A stretch of 64,000 bases of DNA from Oscillospiraceae bacterium (lineage in GTDB: Bacteria; Bacillota; Clostridia; Oscillospirales; Oscillospiraceae), in assembly GCA_910575505.1 (NCBI GenBank), contig CAJTFK010000001.1, positions 124,001 to 188,000 of the forward strand, read 5' to 3'. The notes below the pieces were generated by a model. That model made no database searches. It was not told where the DNA came from and saw only the letters and a list, made by a program, of their open reading frames with translations. The position numbers and the translations under genes are program-made. Shown here one piece after another: positions 9,012 through 18,322 of this stretch; the stretch's first letter is position 1; every line of letters starts with the position of its first letter.

Positions 9012-10682
9012 TCAGACGTGATAGCAGCCCCCGCCGATAAACTCCCGCATCAGAGAGGTCTTGGGAATATTGTCCGCCGGAATGGGCAGGAAGTAATTCA
9101 GGAATTTCAGCAGCCGCTTGGCCTCAATGAATTCGTCGCTGTCCCTCGGGACGCCGAACAGCAGAGGCTGGACGTAGGGCTTCAGCAGGGCCGTCTCATA
9201 GATCAGCGCCGAGTTGAACACCATGTCCGCGCTGTCCTGGAAGGGGAAGATGTTGTTCTCCTCGCCCCGCCGGACAGAGGGCCACATTTTGATGGTGGCC
9301 TGGGCGCTGTAGCCCCGGGTCCGGGCGTCCCGCTCAATGCGCCGCAGGAGCCGGGCGTCCGTGGTGGGGATACGGTTGTGATCGTCTATGTTCAGTGTGG
9401 TAAGGCAGCTGATATAGATTTTATATTTGCTTTCCTTGGGCAGGGCATGGGTAAACTGGTCGTTGAGGCAGTGGATGCCTTCGATCACCAGCACATCCCC
9501 CTCCCTCAGCGTGAGGAAATTTCCATTGTACTCCCGTGCGCCCTTCTTGAAGTTATAGGTGGGAAGCTCCACCGTCTCGCCGGCCAGCAAGCGGACGCAG
9601 TCCTGATTGAACTGCTCCACATCCATCGCTCCCAGGCCCTCAAAATCGTAGTTTCCATTTTCGTCACGAGGCGTTTTGTCCCGGTTTACGAAATAGTTGT
9701 CCGTGGCGATGGGGTAGGGCCGCAGGCCGCAGGCCCGCAGCTGGGTGGACAGCCGGTGGGAAAACGTTGTCTTGCCGGAGGACGAGGGGCCTGCAATCAT
9801 GACAAAACGGACGTCCTTCCGGGCGGCGATTTCGGCGGCGATGTCTCCGATCTTTTTTTCCATCATGGCCTCGTGAGCCAGAATCAGCGGCGTAGCGCCG
9901 CCCAGGGAGATGGTGGTGTTCAGCTCCGCCACGTTGGACGCGTTCAGCGCCTTGGTCCGCAGCGTGGATTCATAGAGCTCCCGGAAAACCTTTCTGGAGG
10001 GACGGAAGTCTCCCAGCTCATTGGGGTTCTTCTGGGTGGGCAGCCGCAGCACAAAGCCGTTTTCAAACAGCTCCAGGCCAAAGCAGCGGATATAGCCGGT
10101 ATCCGGCGCCATATAGCCATAGAAATAGTCCACGAACCCGTCCAGAGAGTAGACATTCACATGGGAATTGATCCGGAAGCTGAACAGCTGAGCCTTGTGG
10201 ATCAAGCGGGCCTTCTGGAACAGCTCGATGGCGTCATCCGTGCTGATGGAACGCTTTTCAATGGGGACTGCGGCGGCGGACAGCTCCCGCATCCGGGTCT
10301 CCACCCGGTCCAGCAGAGCCTGATCCAGTGTAAAGCTGCCCTTGGCCAGGACGAAGAGTGCGTTGCTCAGGGAGTACTCCACAGAGAGCTGCTCCACATG
10401 TTCCCGGCCTGTCACATCATAAAAGGCCTTCAGCATCAGAAAGACCGCGCTGCGCTCATAGGTCTGAAAACCGGGCTTATCCTGGGCCGTGACCATCCTC
10501 AGCGTGCAGTCCCGGTCCAGGGATTTATGGAGCTCACAGAGCTTTCCGTCCCGGTTGACCAGCAGAATATCACAGGGGTATCGGTCCTGAAAATCCGCCG
10601 CGACGGTCCGGTAGGGCGTTCCATAGGGATAGTCATAGGTCCCGTCGCCCACGATGACCTTGAGCATTTTCTTCTCTTCCAT
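9012..10682 (-). CDS. Nucleoside (uridine) kinase with N-terminal TGS-like domain
   Basis: Codes for 556 residues. Residues 1-60 resemble a TGS domain (LKVIVGDGTYDYPYGT), the next 200 resemble the threonyl-tRNA synthetase second additional domain, and the C-terminal half is a P-loop phosphoribulokinase/uridine kinase domain with Walker A GPSSSGKTTF, YDFEGLGAMD and VLVIEGIHCL. The architecture is common in Clostridia, where it is annotated as nucleoside kinase; the phosphate acceptor is presumed to be uridine or cytidine. The start at 10682 follows GGAGG at 8-9 bases. A long in-frame extension upstream covers the promoter and is rejected. Confidence 0.88.
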   Translation of the reverse strand: MEEKKMLKVIVGDGTYDYPYGTPYRTVAADFQDRYPCDILLVNRDGKLCELHKSLDRDCTLRMVTAQDKPGFQTYERSAVFLMLKAFYDVTGREHVEQLSVEYSLSNALFVLAKGSFTLDQALLDRVETRMRELSAAAVPIEKRSISTDDAIELFQKARLIHKAQLFSFRINSHVNVYSLDGFVDYFYGYMAPDTGYIRCFGLELFENGFVLRLPTQKNPNELGDFRPSRKVFRELYESTLRTKALNASNVAELNTTISLGGATPLILAHEAMMEKKIGDIAAEIAARKDVRFVMIAGPSSSGKTTFSHRLSTQLRACGLRPYPIATDNYFVNRDKTPRDENGNYDFEGLGAMDVEQFNQDCVRLLAGETVELPTYNFKKGAREYNGNFLTLREGDVLVIEGIHCLNDQFTHALPKESKYKIYISCLTTLNIDDHNRIPTTDARLLRRIERDARTRGYSAQATIKMWPSVRRGEENNIFPFQDSADMVFNSALIYETALLKPYVQPLLFGVPRDSDEFIEAKRLLKFLNYFLPIPADNIPKTSLMREFIGGGCYHV

Positions 10683-10749
10683 GGGATGGCCTCCTTCTAT
10701 GTGTGATTGTTCCAAAGTGCAGGAATTCCCGGAATATGTTCCTTGTGAT

Positions 10750-10778
10750 ATTATACAATATCCGTTCAGGAAATTCAA
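10750..10778 (-). promoter_or_regulatory. Promoter of the nucleoside kinase gene
   Basis: Leftward TTGAAT (10773-10778) and TATAAT (10750-10755) are spaced 17 bp apart, 68 bp before the start codon. The kinase is therefore transcribed separately from the SGNH gene upstream. Confidence 0.7.
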
Positions 10779-10948
10779 GACTGATTCACCGGCGGCGGCT
10801 CCTTTCGCACATCCTTCAGAAGGCGGAACCGCAGCCGCCGGTCCCCTGTCCAGCCGTCTGCCGGAACTCTGGACGGGGTTCCGAATGAGATGGACCGCCG
10901 CAGGCGGCCCTCTCAAAAAGCTTCCCATCGAACACGCCCTGCCGGCGG

Positions 10949-11539
10949 TCAAAGCGGTTCCCCGAACAGCGCCGACAGCGCCTGCCCGGCTCCGGCGGCA
11001 AAAGCCCGGTGCCCCGACTCGGAAAAGTGCACGCCGTCAAAAGTCAGCTCCACATTCCACTGTCCGGCATCGGCAAAGCCCACGCCCAGCCGCTCCGCCA
11101 GAGCCCTGTAGCAGCCCGCCAGCAGGCAGGACTCCTCTGCGGTCCCGGGATCGCCGGCCCAGGCCCCCGGCCTCATGGGCGGCGGAGCGGCCAGCAGCAG
11201 CCTGAGCCCCGGGGACGCCCCGTCTGTCAGTATATGCAGGAATCGCTCCATCCGTTCCCCGCAGGTCTTTGCCGCCGCGCCGCACAGCAGGTCGTTGCTT
11301 CCCAGCATGACCACCGCAGCCTCCGCCCGGGAACAGCGGAGCGCCCGGAGGGCCCCCTCCATCTCCCAGTCCAGCCGGGGGATGGAACGGCCGTTTTCTC
11401 CCTCGCAGACCACATCCCAGCCCGCCGCCTCCAGCAGGGCTGTCCACCGGACAGAATCCGGATAGCGCCCGCCCAGGCAGGCGCGGGGGTCATAGCCATA
11501 GGTATTGGAATCGCCAAAGCACAGAATTTTATGAGCCAT
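10949..11539 (-). CDS. SGNH/GDSL-family hydrolase
   Basis: Codes for 196 residues. Block I is CFGDSNTYGYD with the nucleophile Ser, block III is MLGSNDLL, and the C-terminal block is FDGVHFSESGH with the catalytic Asp and His. The family includes arylesterases and acyl-hydrolases; there is no signal peptide, so it should be cytoplasmic. It starts 6 bp after the preceding small gene and appears to be the third member of a leftward three-gene unit. The substrate cannot be predicted. Confidence 0.85.
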   Translation of the reverse strand: MAHKILCFGDSNTYGYDPRACLGGRYPDSVRWTALLEAAGWDVVCEGENGRSIPRLDWEMEGALRALRCSRAEAAVVMLGSNDLLCGAAAKTCGERMERFLHILTDGASPGLRLLLAAPPPMRPGAWAGDPGTAEESCLLAGCYRALAERLGVGFADAGQWNVELTFDGVHFSESGHRAFAAGAGQALSALFGEPL

Positions 11540-11545
11540 GAGCCT

Positions 11546-11767
11546 TCACCACTCCCGTCTGATCTCCGCCTCATCCACCTGATACCGGCGGAGGAATTCC
11601 CGGAAATCCCGGTCGTTCCGAATCAGCATCAGTTCCTCAAATCTTCCGCTGACGGCGTCCCTGAAGCCCGCCGTCTGTTCCCCGGTGCAGATGCTGGAAC
11701 GGAGAACAGGAATCTTTCCGGTTTTGTCATAGGGAATCCCGGCGCTCCGCTTTTTTCTGCCGAACAT
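11546..11767 (-). CDS. Small conserved-looking hypothetical protein
   Basis: Codes for 73 residues starting MFGRKKRSAGIPYDKTGKIP and ending with an acidic helix. A strong GGAGGGG lies before the ATG. The gene is packed between the SGNH hydrolase and the 243-residue gene with short gaps, so it is probably cotranscribed. I do not recognise a domain. Confidence 0.65.
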   Translation of the reverse strand: MFGRKKRSAGIPYDKTGKIPVLRSSICTGEQTAGFRDAVSGRFEELMLIRNDRDFREFLRRYQVDEAEIRREW

Positions 11768-11803
11768 AGCCCCTCCTCCCTCTCCGCTCTCGGTCCGGAC
11801 CGC

Positions 11804-12535
11804 TTAACCTTCAATCAGGGGCGACCAGGGGCCATTCTGACAGCGGGTGACATCCTTGCTCATTGCGCAGATTTGAAAGGCCAGTCTGCACCCCGGCCTC
11901 ACAAAGGGCGGCGTGAGCAGCGCCGGCGGCAGCGCGATGATCCGGCTGCCGGCCTGGGGCAGACTGCGGGACCATGAAGTAAAGCGCTCAAATTGGCGGC
12001 TTTGGGGCTCCTTTTCCCGATACAGCTTCACATAATAGGAGCGGAAGCAGGGATCGTCAATCTCCGGCGTAAGCAGCTGAATCTGAAAGTCCGGTCCCCA
12101 GACGGCCTTGACCATGGGAAGGGACTCCAGGGGACGGAGGTAGGACACAGGTTCGGAGCGGGCGGCGTCACTGTCCCCGCAGGTGGTTTGATCGCCCAGC
12201 GCCTGAACGGTAAAATAGTAATCGCCGGATTCCAGGCTGCTGGCTGCCGGATTGGCGGATTCTTTGCCGGAGAACAGGAGACCGCTGTTCCAGTCACAGG
12301 AAAAATTGGAAAACCCGGTTTCGGGCAGGCTGAGGTTGGCGGAAAGGACTCTGATGCCGTCTCTGCGGAAGAGGCAGGCCTGCAAGGCTTTGGGTTTCAG
12401 GCCCTCCATACTCCAGCGCCAGGAGAAATGATTGGCGGAGGGAACCCAAAGGCTGTCCTCCGTTCGGTTCGGGGGATATTCGATTCCCCATTGCAGGCCG
12501 GCAGGCGCCGCCAGCCTGGGCAGGCAGGTTTCCAT
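11804..12535 (-). CDS. Hypothetical protein, unrecognised
   Basis: Codes for 243 residues. The chosen ATG (12535) has AGAGAGG nine bases upstream; two in-frame ATGs further up would put the ribosome binding site inside the gene. The sequence looks beta-rich with many Trp, Pro and Ser (for example ANHFSWRWSMEG and ESGDYYFTVQALGD), the latter resembling a fibronectin-type strand. There is no signal peptide. First gene of the unit with the 73-residue protein and the SGNH hydrolase. No family recognised. Confidence 0.65.
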   Translation of the reverse strand: METCLPRLAAPAGLQWGIEYPPNRTEDSLWVPSANHFSWRWSMEGLKPKALQACLFRRDGIRVLSANLSLPETGFSNFSCDWNSGLLFSGKESANPAASSLESGDYYFTVQALGDQTTCGDSDAARSEPVSYLRPLESLPMVKAVWGPDFQIQLLTPEIDDPCFRSYYVKLYREKEPQSRQFERFTSWSRSLPQAGSRIIALPPALLTPPFVRPGCRLAFQICAMSKDVTRCQNGPWSPLIEG

Positions 12536-12866
12536 AGCTCTCATCCTCTCTGTAAAGTTAAGAATTGCCGCGTTTTTCGTCTGTTCCCCTGTCACGGGGA
12601 GCTGTTTTCATTATACCGGACGCTCCTTGGGTTTGCAAGCCCCGGCGCAGATTTCCGCCGGACGGTCCGGCAGGTGGATTTCATCTATTTATCCAAAATT
12701 CAGTTTGATAATTGTACGATACGACGAAAATATAATTCCATCTCTCATAGGAACCGGCGTTTTCCCTCTGGATTTTTACGAGAAAACGGTGTAAACTATC
12801 GCGCAGCTGTAAAGGCCCTATGACGCTGAACCCTGATGGCCGGAGGCTGAGAAAGAAGGAATGACC

Positions 12867-13019
12867 ATGTTTGGCAGACTGTTTGATGGAATGGTCTCCA
12901 TTCACTATGAGGAACTGAGCCGCATGCGGCGTGAGCTGGGACGGGACGCGGAGTCCACCAAGAAGGCCCAGGCGTCCAGGCACAGGCGGCTCCACACAAA
13001 GAAGTCTGTTTCGGTTTGA
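12867..13019 (+). CDS. Very small basic protein
   Basis: An open frame of 50 residues (MFGRLFDGMVSIHYEELSRM, then an Arg/Lys-rich tail) with AAGGA six bases before the ATG. An in-frame ATG two codons upstream has no spacing to that site. It is followed by a hairpin at 13055-13090. The size, ribosome binding site and terminator argue for a real short gene, but no family is recognised. Confidence 0.45.
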   Translation: MFGRLFDGMVSIHYEELSRMRRELGRDAESTKKAQASRHRRLHTKKSVSV

Positions 13020-13054
13020 CGCCCAGGCAGTTTTCGCCACGGCGGACCGAAGCG

Positions 13055-13090
13055 AACCGGCCCCTTCCGTGAATCGGAGGGGGCCGGTTT
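13055..13090 (+). terminator. Probable terminator after the small ORF
   Basis: AACCGGCCCC pairs with GGGGCCGGTT around a 14-base loop, followed by a weak T-rich stretch (TTTGTGTT). It lies 35 bp after the small gene. Confidence 0.5.
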
Positions 13091-13223
13091 GTGTTAAACA
13101 TCCACACGCGGGCGCCGCTTTTTAAAGGCTGAGGCGTTTAGAAAAACGGGGCACAGTTCAGAATAAACCGGGAGACAGGAACGGGTCTCCGGTTCCGGCT
13201 GCCGGAAATCCCGATGCTCCCTC

Positions 13224-14126
13224 TCATTCTTCAACAGGCCGGAAGGCCGCTTCAGCCGGCAGCAGTGTGACCCGGTAGGTCAGGCTTTTGGCTTCGCCGG
13301 GGGCCAGGATGACACAGTGGGGCTTGTCCGTAAAGGCTCCGCTTTCATCGTCAAAGGCGGCGCAGCCGTGCCAGGGCTCCAGACAGAGGAAGGGTGCGCC
13401 GGGCCTGGTCCAAAAGGCAATCATGGGAAAGCCCTCGTAAGAGAGATGGACGCCCCGTCCGCTCTGTGGGTCCTCCAGGGTGACTCCCTTGGAGCGCAGT
13501 CCCTGGAAAATCAGGGTATCCAGCCGGGCAAAAACGTCATAGTCCAGAGGCAGGGTCCTGCCGCCGGACAGGAAGCGCTCCGTCTGCCCGTTCCGCAGGA
13601 TACCCGCAGGATTCAGCAACAGAGAGTCTGCGTCCTCCGGCTCGTCGAATACCAGCCGGTAGTCCTGGAAGCGCCTTCCGTCCTCCAGAGGACAGCGGAA
13701 AGCCGTGTGCGCCCCGATGCAGAAGGGCATGGGCGCGGCGCCGGTGTTCTCCACGGTGAAGGCGGTGGAAAAACCGTCGTCCAAAAGCTGGTGCCGGACC
13801 TGAAGGGAAAAGGGACAGGGATACTGGGCCAGAGTTTCCGGGCTCTCCCTCAGCTGGAGAACCACGTAATCCGATCCCTGGTCCACAGGCGTGAATTCGC
13901 TCCGCCGGGCAAAGCCGTGGCGGCCCATGTGGTAGTCCCTGCCACCCAAGCGGACCGTTTCGTTTTTGAGACCGCCCACAATGGGGAACAGCACCGGATT
14001 CCGTCCGGTCCAGTAGGCGGGGTCGCCGCCCCAGATATACTCCCGGTCTCCCCGCAGAGAGACCAGCTCGCCGCCCAGCGTTTCCGCCGTGGCCGTCAGC
14101 GCGCCGCGCCGCAGTTGAATTTCCAT
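13224..14126 (-). CDS. Aldose 1-epimerase family protein
   Basis: Codes for 300 residues, the normal size for the GalM-like/LacX branch. It shows LGGELVSLRG near the start, NPVLFPIVGGLKN and GRHGFAR as in YeaD-like epimerases, and FCIGAHTAFRCPL around the catalytic His, with a Glu near the C-terminus (FLCLEPWHG). It would interconvert the anomers of a hexose or sugar phosphate in the cytoplasm. It stands alone between divergent or convergent genes, so its substrate is open. Confidence 0.85.
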   Translation of the reverse strand: MEIQLRRGALTATAETLGGELVSLRGDREYIWGGDPAYWTGRNPVLFPIVGGLKNETVRLGGRDYHMGRHGFARRSEFTPVDQGSDYVVLQLRESPETLAQYPCPFSLQVRHQLLDDGFSTAFTVENTGAAPMPFCIGAHTAFRCPLEDGRRFQDYRLVFDEPEDADSLLLNPAGILRNGQTERFLSGGRTLPLDYDVFARLDTLIFQGLRSKGVTLEDPQSGRGVHLSYEGFPMIAFWTRPGAPFLCLEPWHGCAAFDDESGAFTDKPHCVILAPGEAKSLTYRVTLLPAEAAFRPVEE

Positions 14127-14415
14127 TCTGTCAACGCCTCCTGTGGACTCCGCCCTTTAATGCGGAGCACTTTATTTTTCACGGTTTGAAAGGACAGGGC
14201 CAGTATATCACGAAGCGGCGGAGAACGGAAGCCCCGGTTTTCCTCCCGGCGGCGCCGCGGAGAAGAATTCGGAGAATTTTCCGGCACACGAAAAATTTGC
14301 CGACAAAAAAGCGGCATAATCCCGCTCTTTCGAGTCAAACTATGCGGGCGATATCCAGTGAACCCACAACGCAAGAACCCAACGATATGATAAAGTTGAA
14401 AAGGAGAGATTGATT

Positions 14416-14613
14416 ATGTCCAGCAAGAACAACAACAAGATTAACGTTCCCGAGGCCCGTGCCGCTATGGATAAGTTCAAGATGGAGGCCGCTTCCGAGG
14501 TGGGCGTCAACCTGAAGGAAGGCTATAACGGCGACCTGACCAGCCGTGAGGCCGGCTCTGTGGGCGGCCAGATGGTCAAGAAGATGATCGAGTCCTACGA
14601 GAAGTCCCTGTAA
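14416..14613 (+). CDS. Alpha/beta-type small acid-soluble spore protein
   Basis: Codes for 65 residues with the family's two signatures: the germination protease site region KMEAASEVGVNL, and EGYNGDLTSREAGSVGGQMV with the DNA-binding C-terminal segment. It coats and protects DNA in the dormant spore. ATG at 14416 follows AAGGAGAG; a TTG two codons earlier is not needed. A very strong terminator follows. Its presence shows the organism forms endospores. Confidence 0.95.
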   Translation: MSSKNNNKINVPEARAAMDKFKMEAASEVGVNLKEGYNGDLTSREAGSVGGQMVKKMIESYEKSL

Positions 14614-14628
14614 CTTTCCGCTGGAACT

Positions 14629-14664
14629 AAAGGGGAGGCCGGTTTTCAAACCGGCCTCCCCTTT
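14629..14664 (+). terminator. Strong hairpin after the SASP gene
   Basis: AAAGGGGAGGCCGGTTT is perfectly complementary to AAACCGGCCTCCCCTTT with a two-base loop. It starts 15 bases after the stop codon. The A-run and T-run are inside the stem, so it can work in both directions. Confidence 0.85.
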
Positions 14665-14700
14665 GGCGCGGCGACCTCCCCCGGAATGCGCCGTTCTTCC

Positions 14701-15165
14701 TTACGCCTGGGGCGGTTTCCGGCGTACGGCTGGACGCAGATGGGCGTAAACCGTCCGGAAAAGTGAGGAGGCCAGCATAGCCCCCACCGCCAGGGCCGCC
14801 GCCACACCGAAGGTGTGGAGCAGCGTGTCCAGAAATCTCTGGTTATCCCCCGCCACGCAGTAGCTCATGGCGTAATAGATGCCCCCGCCGGGCACCAGCG
14901 GCAGCAGGGCCACCAGTACATAGCCTGTCACCGGGCAGCGGCGGACCCGGGACATGACCTCGGAAAAGGTTCCGATGGCCGCAGCGGCCAGAAAGGCGGC
15001 GAAAATGGTGCTTCCCGCCAGCAGATAGACCAGCCAGCCCAATGCGCCGCCCACGCCGCAGATCAGCTTGCCCACGCCGTGTATGTTAAATACAAGCGTA
15101 AACCCCACGCAGGCCAGAAAGGCGCAGAGGCAGGGCAGCGCATAGTCATACAGAATGGTTTCCAC
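14701..15165 (-). CDS. Threonine/serine exporter, ThrE_2 (YjjB-like) half
   Basis: Codes for 154 residues with four or five hydrophobic helices. It shows the family pattern FAAFLAAAAIGTFSEVMSR followed by PVTGYVLVALLPLVPGGGIYYAM. Together with the preceding gene it forms the split version of the ThrE amino-acid exporter found in many Firmicutes. It lies 21 bp after its partner and is surely cotranscribed. Confidence 0.85.
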   Translation of the reverse strand: METILYDYALPCLCAFLACVGFTLVFNIHGVGKLICGVGGALGWLVYLLAGSTIFAAFLAAAAIGTFSEVMSRVRRCPVTGYVLVALLPLVPGGGIYYAMSYCVAGDNQRFLDTLLHTFGVAAALAVGAMLASSLFRTVYAHLRPAVRRKPPQA

Positions 15166-15186
15166 ATGTGCCCCCTTCTGAAAGCT

Positions 15187-15945
15187 CTAAAAAAACCGGC
15201 CGATGGCCAGCCCCGCCGCGGAGCCCAGGGCAATGGCGGAGGCCACAAGAATGGCGTCGGCGGTTCGGCTGAGGCCGGAAAACACATCTCCCGCCATGAT
15301 TTCCCGCATGGCGTTGGTCAACGCCACGCCGGGCACCAGCACCATCAGCACGCCGATGGTCACTATGTCCACGCTGCGCCCCAGTCCCAGACGAACCAGC
15401 AGCAGAGACAGCAGCGAGGCCACGGCGCTGCAGATCACCGTGCGCAGAAAACTGTTACTGCCGAGGAAGCGCCCGCCGTAGAGCAGGCAGACCCCCACCC
15501 CCAGACCGGCGATGAAGGCGCTGGCTGCATCCCGCACGCCTCCGCCGAACAGCGGGGCAAAAAAAGCGGGGGCGACACCGTAGCCCAGCAGCACCTGCCA
15601 GGGGGCATAGCGGGGCGTCTCCTCCGCCGCCCCCAGAAGGGCCTGGGCCTCTTCCAGCGGCGGTACTCTGGCACAGAGGTCCCGGCACAGGTCATTATAC
15701 CGCTCCAGCCGCTGGATGTCGGTGCCGTGGCCCGCCACCCGGCGCATCCGGGTGATGGGGTGGCCCTCCGGCGTGGTGAGACTCACGATGATGCAGTTGG
15801 GAATGGCAAAGACCTCGGCAGAAGCCAGATCATAGGCCCGGAGCAGCCGGCCCATGGACTCCTCCACCCGGTAGATTTCCGCACCGCAGGACATCAGCTG
15901 GCAGCCCAGCTCCGCGGCAATATTCAGCAGCTTGTCGTAATCCAT
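15187..15945 (-). CDS. Threonine/serine exporter, ThrE_1 (YjjP-like) half
   Basis: Codes for 252 residues. The N-terminal soluble part contains GCQLMSCGAEIYRVEESM and ITRMRRV, both typical of the family, and is followed by five membrane segments. The start at 15945 is chosen because GAGGAG lies 8 bases before it. A long in-frame upstream extension would run through low-complexity intergenic sequence. Partner of the YjjB-like gene directly downstream. Confidence 0.87.
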   Translation of the reverse strand: MDYDKLLNIAAELGCQLMSCGAEIYRVEESMGRLLRAYDLASAEVFAIPNCIIVSLTTPEGHPITRMRRVAGHGTDIQRLERYNDLCRDLCARVPPLEEAQALLGAAEETPRYAPWQVLLGYGVAPAFFAPLFGGGVRDAASAFIAGLGVGVCLLYGGRFLGSNSFLRTVICSAVASLLSLLLVRLGLGRSVDIVTIGVLMVLVPGVALTNAMREIMAGDVFSGLSRTADAILVASAIALGSAAGLAIGRFF

Positions 15946-16085
15946 GCCGTCATCTCCTCGGCCCTCTGCCGGAATACAGGCGGGGGCGGCCTCCGGCCCT
16001 CCCCCGCCTCCAGGGTTCGCGATTGGGTTTGCAGGCCCCTGCGCCCGCCGGGCGGCAGCGGCCCTACCGCAGTCCGCTTCAAGGG

Positions 16086-17195
16086 TCAGACGTTGAAGCG
16101 GAAATAAATCATGTCGCCGTCCTGGACGACGTATTCCTTCCCCTCGCTGCGGAGCAGACCCTTTTCCTTGGCGGCGGCCACGCTGCCGCACTTCATCATG
16201 TCCTCATAGGCGATGACCTCCGCCCGGATAAAGCCCCGCTCGATGTCGGTGTGAATCTTTCCGGCGGCCTGGGGGGCCTTGGTGCCCTTTTTAATGGTCC
16301 AGGCCCGGCACTCGTCCTTGCCGTAGGTCAGGAAGGAAATCAGACCCAGCAGCGCATAGGAGCACTGAATAAGCCGGTCCAGGCCGGACTCGGTGACGCC
16401 CAGCTCCTCCAGAAACATCTGGCGCTCCTCCCCCTCCAGCTCCGCCACGTCCTGCTCCAGCTTGGCGCAGATGGGCAGCACCTGGGCCCCCTCGGCCTCC
16501 GCCAGCTGGCGGACCTGCCGGTAGTAGCGGTTTTCCTCCAGATGGGTAAATCCCTCCTCGTCGGTGTTGGCGGCGTAGATAACGGGCTTGAGGCTCAGCA
16601 GGTCCGATGTGGCGATCAGGGCCATGTCCTCGTCGGAACAGGCGTAGGTCCGGGCGGATTTCCCGGCGTCCAGGTGCCGGGCCAGAGCCTGAAAGACCTC
16701 CGCCTCGTGGAGGAATTTCCTGTCGCCCTTGGCGGCCTTCCGGGCCTTTTCCACCCGGCGGTTCACCATCTCCAGGTCCGCCATAATCAGCTCCAGGTCA
16801 ATGGCCTCTATGTCCCCCAGGGGGTCTACCGGCACGCTGGTTCCGGCGTCCGCCACCACGTGCATGATGTTCTCGTCATCAAAGCAGCGGACCACGTGCA
16901 CAATGGCGTCGGTCTCCCGGATGTTGGCCAGAAACTTGTTGCCCAGGCCCGCGCCCTTGCTGGCCCCCTTGACCAGGCCGGCAATATCCACAAACTCAAT
17001 AACCGCCGGGGTCTTTTTGTCCGGGTCGTACATCTCCGCCAGCTTGTCCAGCCGCCCGTCCGGCACCGCCACCATGCCCACGTTGGGGTCTATGGTGCAG
17101 AAGGGATAATTGGCGCTTTCCGCGCCGGCATTGGTAATGGCGTTGAACAGGGTCGACTTGCCCACGTTGGGCAGACCCACGATGCCTAATTTCAT
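16086..17195 (-). CDS. ychF: Redox-regulated P-loop ATPase YchF
   Basis: Codes for 369 residues, the usual length. G1 is GLPNVGKST, G3 is DIAGLV, and G4 is the YchF-typical NTDE (in VIYAANTDE), which shifts preference from GTP to ATP. The C-terminal TGS domain (FLTYGKDECRAWTI to the end IYFRFNV) is complete. The start at 17195 has AGGAGGT ten bases upstream. It is an Obg-family translation-associated ATPase, here standing alone. Confidence 0.95.
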   Translation of the reverse strand: MKLGIVGLPNVGKSTLFNAITNAGAESANYPFCTIDPNVGMVAVPDGRLDKLAEMYDPDKKTPAVIEFVDIAGLVKGASKGAGLGNKFLANIRETDAIVHVVRCFDDENIMHVVADAGTSVPVDPLGDIEAIDLELIMADLEMVNRRVEKARKAAKGDRKFLHEAEVFQALARHLDAGKSARTYACSDEDMALIATSDLLSLKPVIYAANTDEEGFTHLEENRYYRQVRQLAEAEGAQVLPICAKLEQDVAELEGEERQMFLEELGVTESGLDRLIQCSYALLGLISFLTYGKDECRAWTIKKGTKAPQAAGKIHTDIERGFIRAEVIAYEDMMKCGSVAAAKEKGLLRSEGKEYVVQDGDMIYFRFNV

Positions 17196-17341
17196 AGCTC
17201 TCTCTACCTCCTGATAATTCAAGGGCTGCCGGTTTCGCGCCCTCCGATCCGCCTGAAACGGCCAGCAGAACGCCGCCGACGCTCAAAAGCCGCGGACGTC
17301 CGCCGTCTGCGGACCAATTATAGCACAGGATTCCGGGATTC

Positions 17342-18196
17342 TCAATAGCCATTCGGCGGTTCTCGGCCCGGAATCCGTACGGAAATCATGGAGACCGCAT
17401 TTTTCTCCACTCCATTGAGGATGAAGCCGGCCAGATCGCAGGCGTAGAAATTTCCTGTCGTATTCAAGCCCTGTTCCAGGATATAGCGTCTAAGGGCAGC
17501 ATAACCCTCAGAAATATCCCAGCGGCCCCGGCAGCAGAGATACAGGTAGTACCCGGCGGGCTTCTCCATGTAATAGGGGAAATCCGCTTTTTCTTTGATG
17601 CGGGTATAAAGGTGGCTGATTGCCCCCAGTTTGCCCTGTTCTTCTGGTGCATGGATAGCACCCAACTGAAAATCCGGCTGAATCCCGTACTGCCCGCACA
17701 GCTCCCGGCATCGCTCCAGCACGGCGATCAGCATTCCGTCCTCGCCGTCCGTCCCGGCCGTCAGGTCCTCCAGCTCCGACGCGGGAATCGCCATCAGGTG
17801 TTCCCGCTCAAACCAGCCGGTCTGAGGCGTCATGTCCGGGACCGGTCCGAACTCCAGATTGCGCAGAGCACCGGACAACACGAAATCCATGTGCTCCAGC
17901 TTCTGCCGCTCCGCCTCCAGGCGGTCCCGCTGCTCCCGCAGCAGGGCCAGGGTCTCGGCGGCTTCCTGCCCCTGGAGGCAGCGGCGGATTTCTTTCAGAG
18001 GCGTGCCGGTCTGGCGGAAAATGGAAATGGCGTAAAAATCATAGAACTGTTCCGCGTCATAGTAGAAATAGCCGTTGTCTCCCTGGCGGCGGGGGACCAG
18101 CAGGCCGATATCCTTGTAATGCCGCAGGGTTTCCTTTGTGGCGCCGCACAGGGCGGCGAAGGCCCCGGCAGTCAGCCAGCCTGTTTTCCGCTCCAT
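17342..18196 (-). CDS. MerR-family regulator with GyrI-like effector domain (BmrR type)
   Basis: Codes for 284 residues. The N-terminal winged helix contains TAGAFAALCGATKETLRHYK and DIGLLVP, followed by a coiled coil (about residues 75-115). The C-terminal 150 residues look like the GyrI/BmrR effector-binding fold (AISHLYTRIKEKADF to GYYLYLCC). GGGGAGG lies 7 bases before the ATG. It is divergent from the hydrolase/MATE pair, and the intergenic region holds a MerR-type 19-bp-spaced promoter. A ligand-responsive activator of those two genes is the natural reading. Confidence 0.87.
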   Translation of the reverse strand: MERKTGWLTAGAFAALCGATKETLRHYKDIGLLVPRRQGDNGYFYYDAEQFYDFYAISIFRQTGTPLKEIRRCLQGQEAAETLALLREQRDRLEAERQKLEHMDFVLSGALRNLEFGPVPDMTPQTGWFEREHLMAIPASELEDLTAGTDGEDGMLIAVLERCRELCGQYGIQPDFQLGAIHAPEEQGKLGAISHLYTRIKEKADFPYYMEKPAGYYLYLCCRGRWDISEGYAALRRYILEQGLNTTGNFYACDLAGFILNGVEKNAVSMISVRIPGREPPNGY

Positions 18197-18227
18197 ACAA
18201 ATTCCTCCCCAAAATGAAAATTATCTC

Positions 18228-18258
18228 TTGACTGCGTGGCGGCCACACGGTTTATGAT
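18228..18258 (+). promoter_or_regulatory. MerR-type promoter with 19-bp spacer and internal dyad
   Basis: TTGACT (18228-18233) and TATGAT (18253-18258) are separated by 19 bp instead of 17. The spacer contains the dyad GTGGC-GGCCAC. Over-long spacers with a centred dyad are the hallmark of promoters that MerR-family activators untwist. It points right to the hydrolase gene 65 bp away, and the MerR gene starts 32 bp to its left. Confidence 0.75.
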
Positions 18259-18322
18259 ACCCCCTGTCAGAAATAAATGCAAGTCCACCAGACAACAATA
18301 AGAGAAAACAGGAGGTTTTTAT

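Noticed and set aside
10683..10952. N-terminal extension of the nucleoside kinase
   Set aside because: It would cover the promoter and ribosome binding site, and the extra 90 residues are Arg/Pro/Gly-rich with no domain.
15946..16191. N-terminal extension of the ThrE_1 protein
   Set aside because: A good ribosome site precedes the internal ATG and the family N-terminus begins there.
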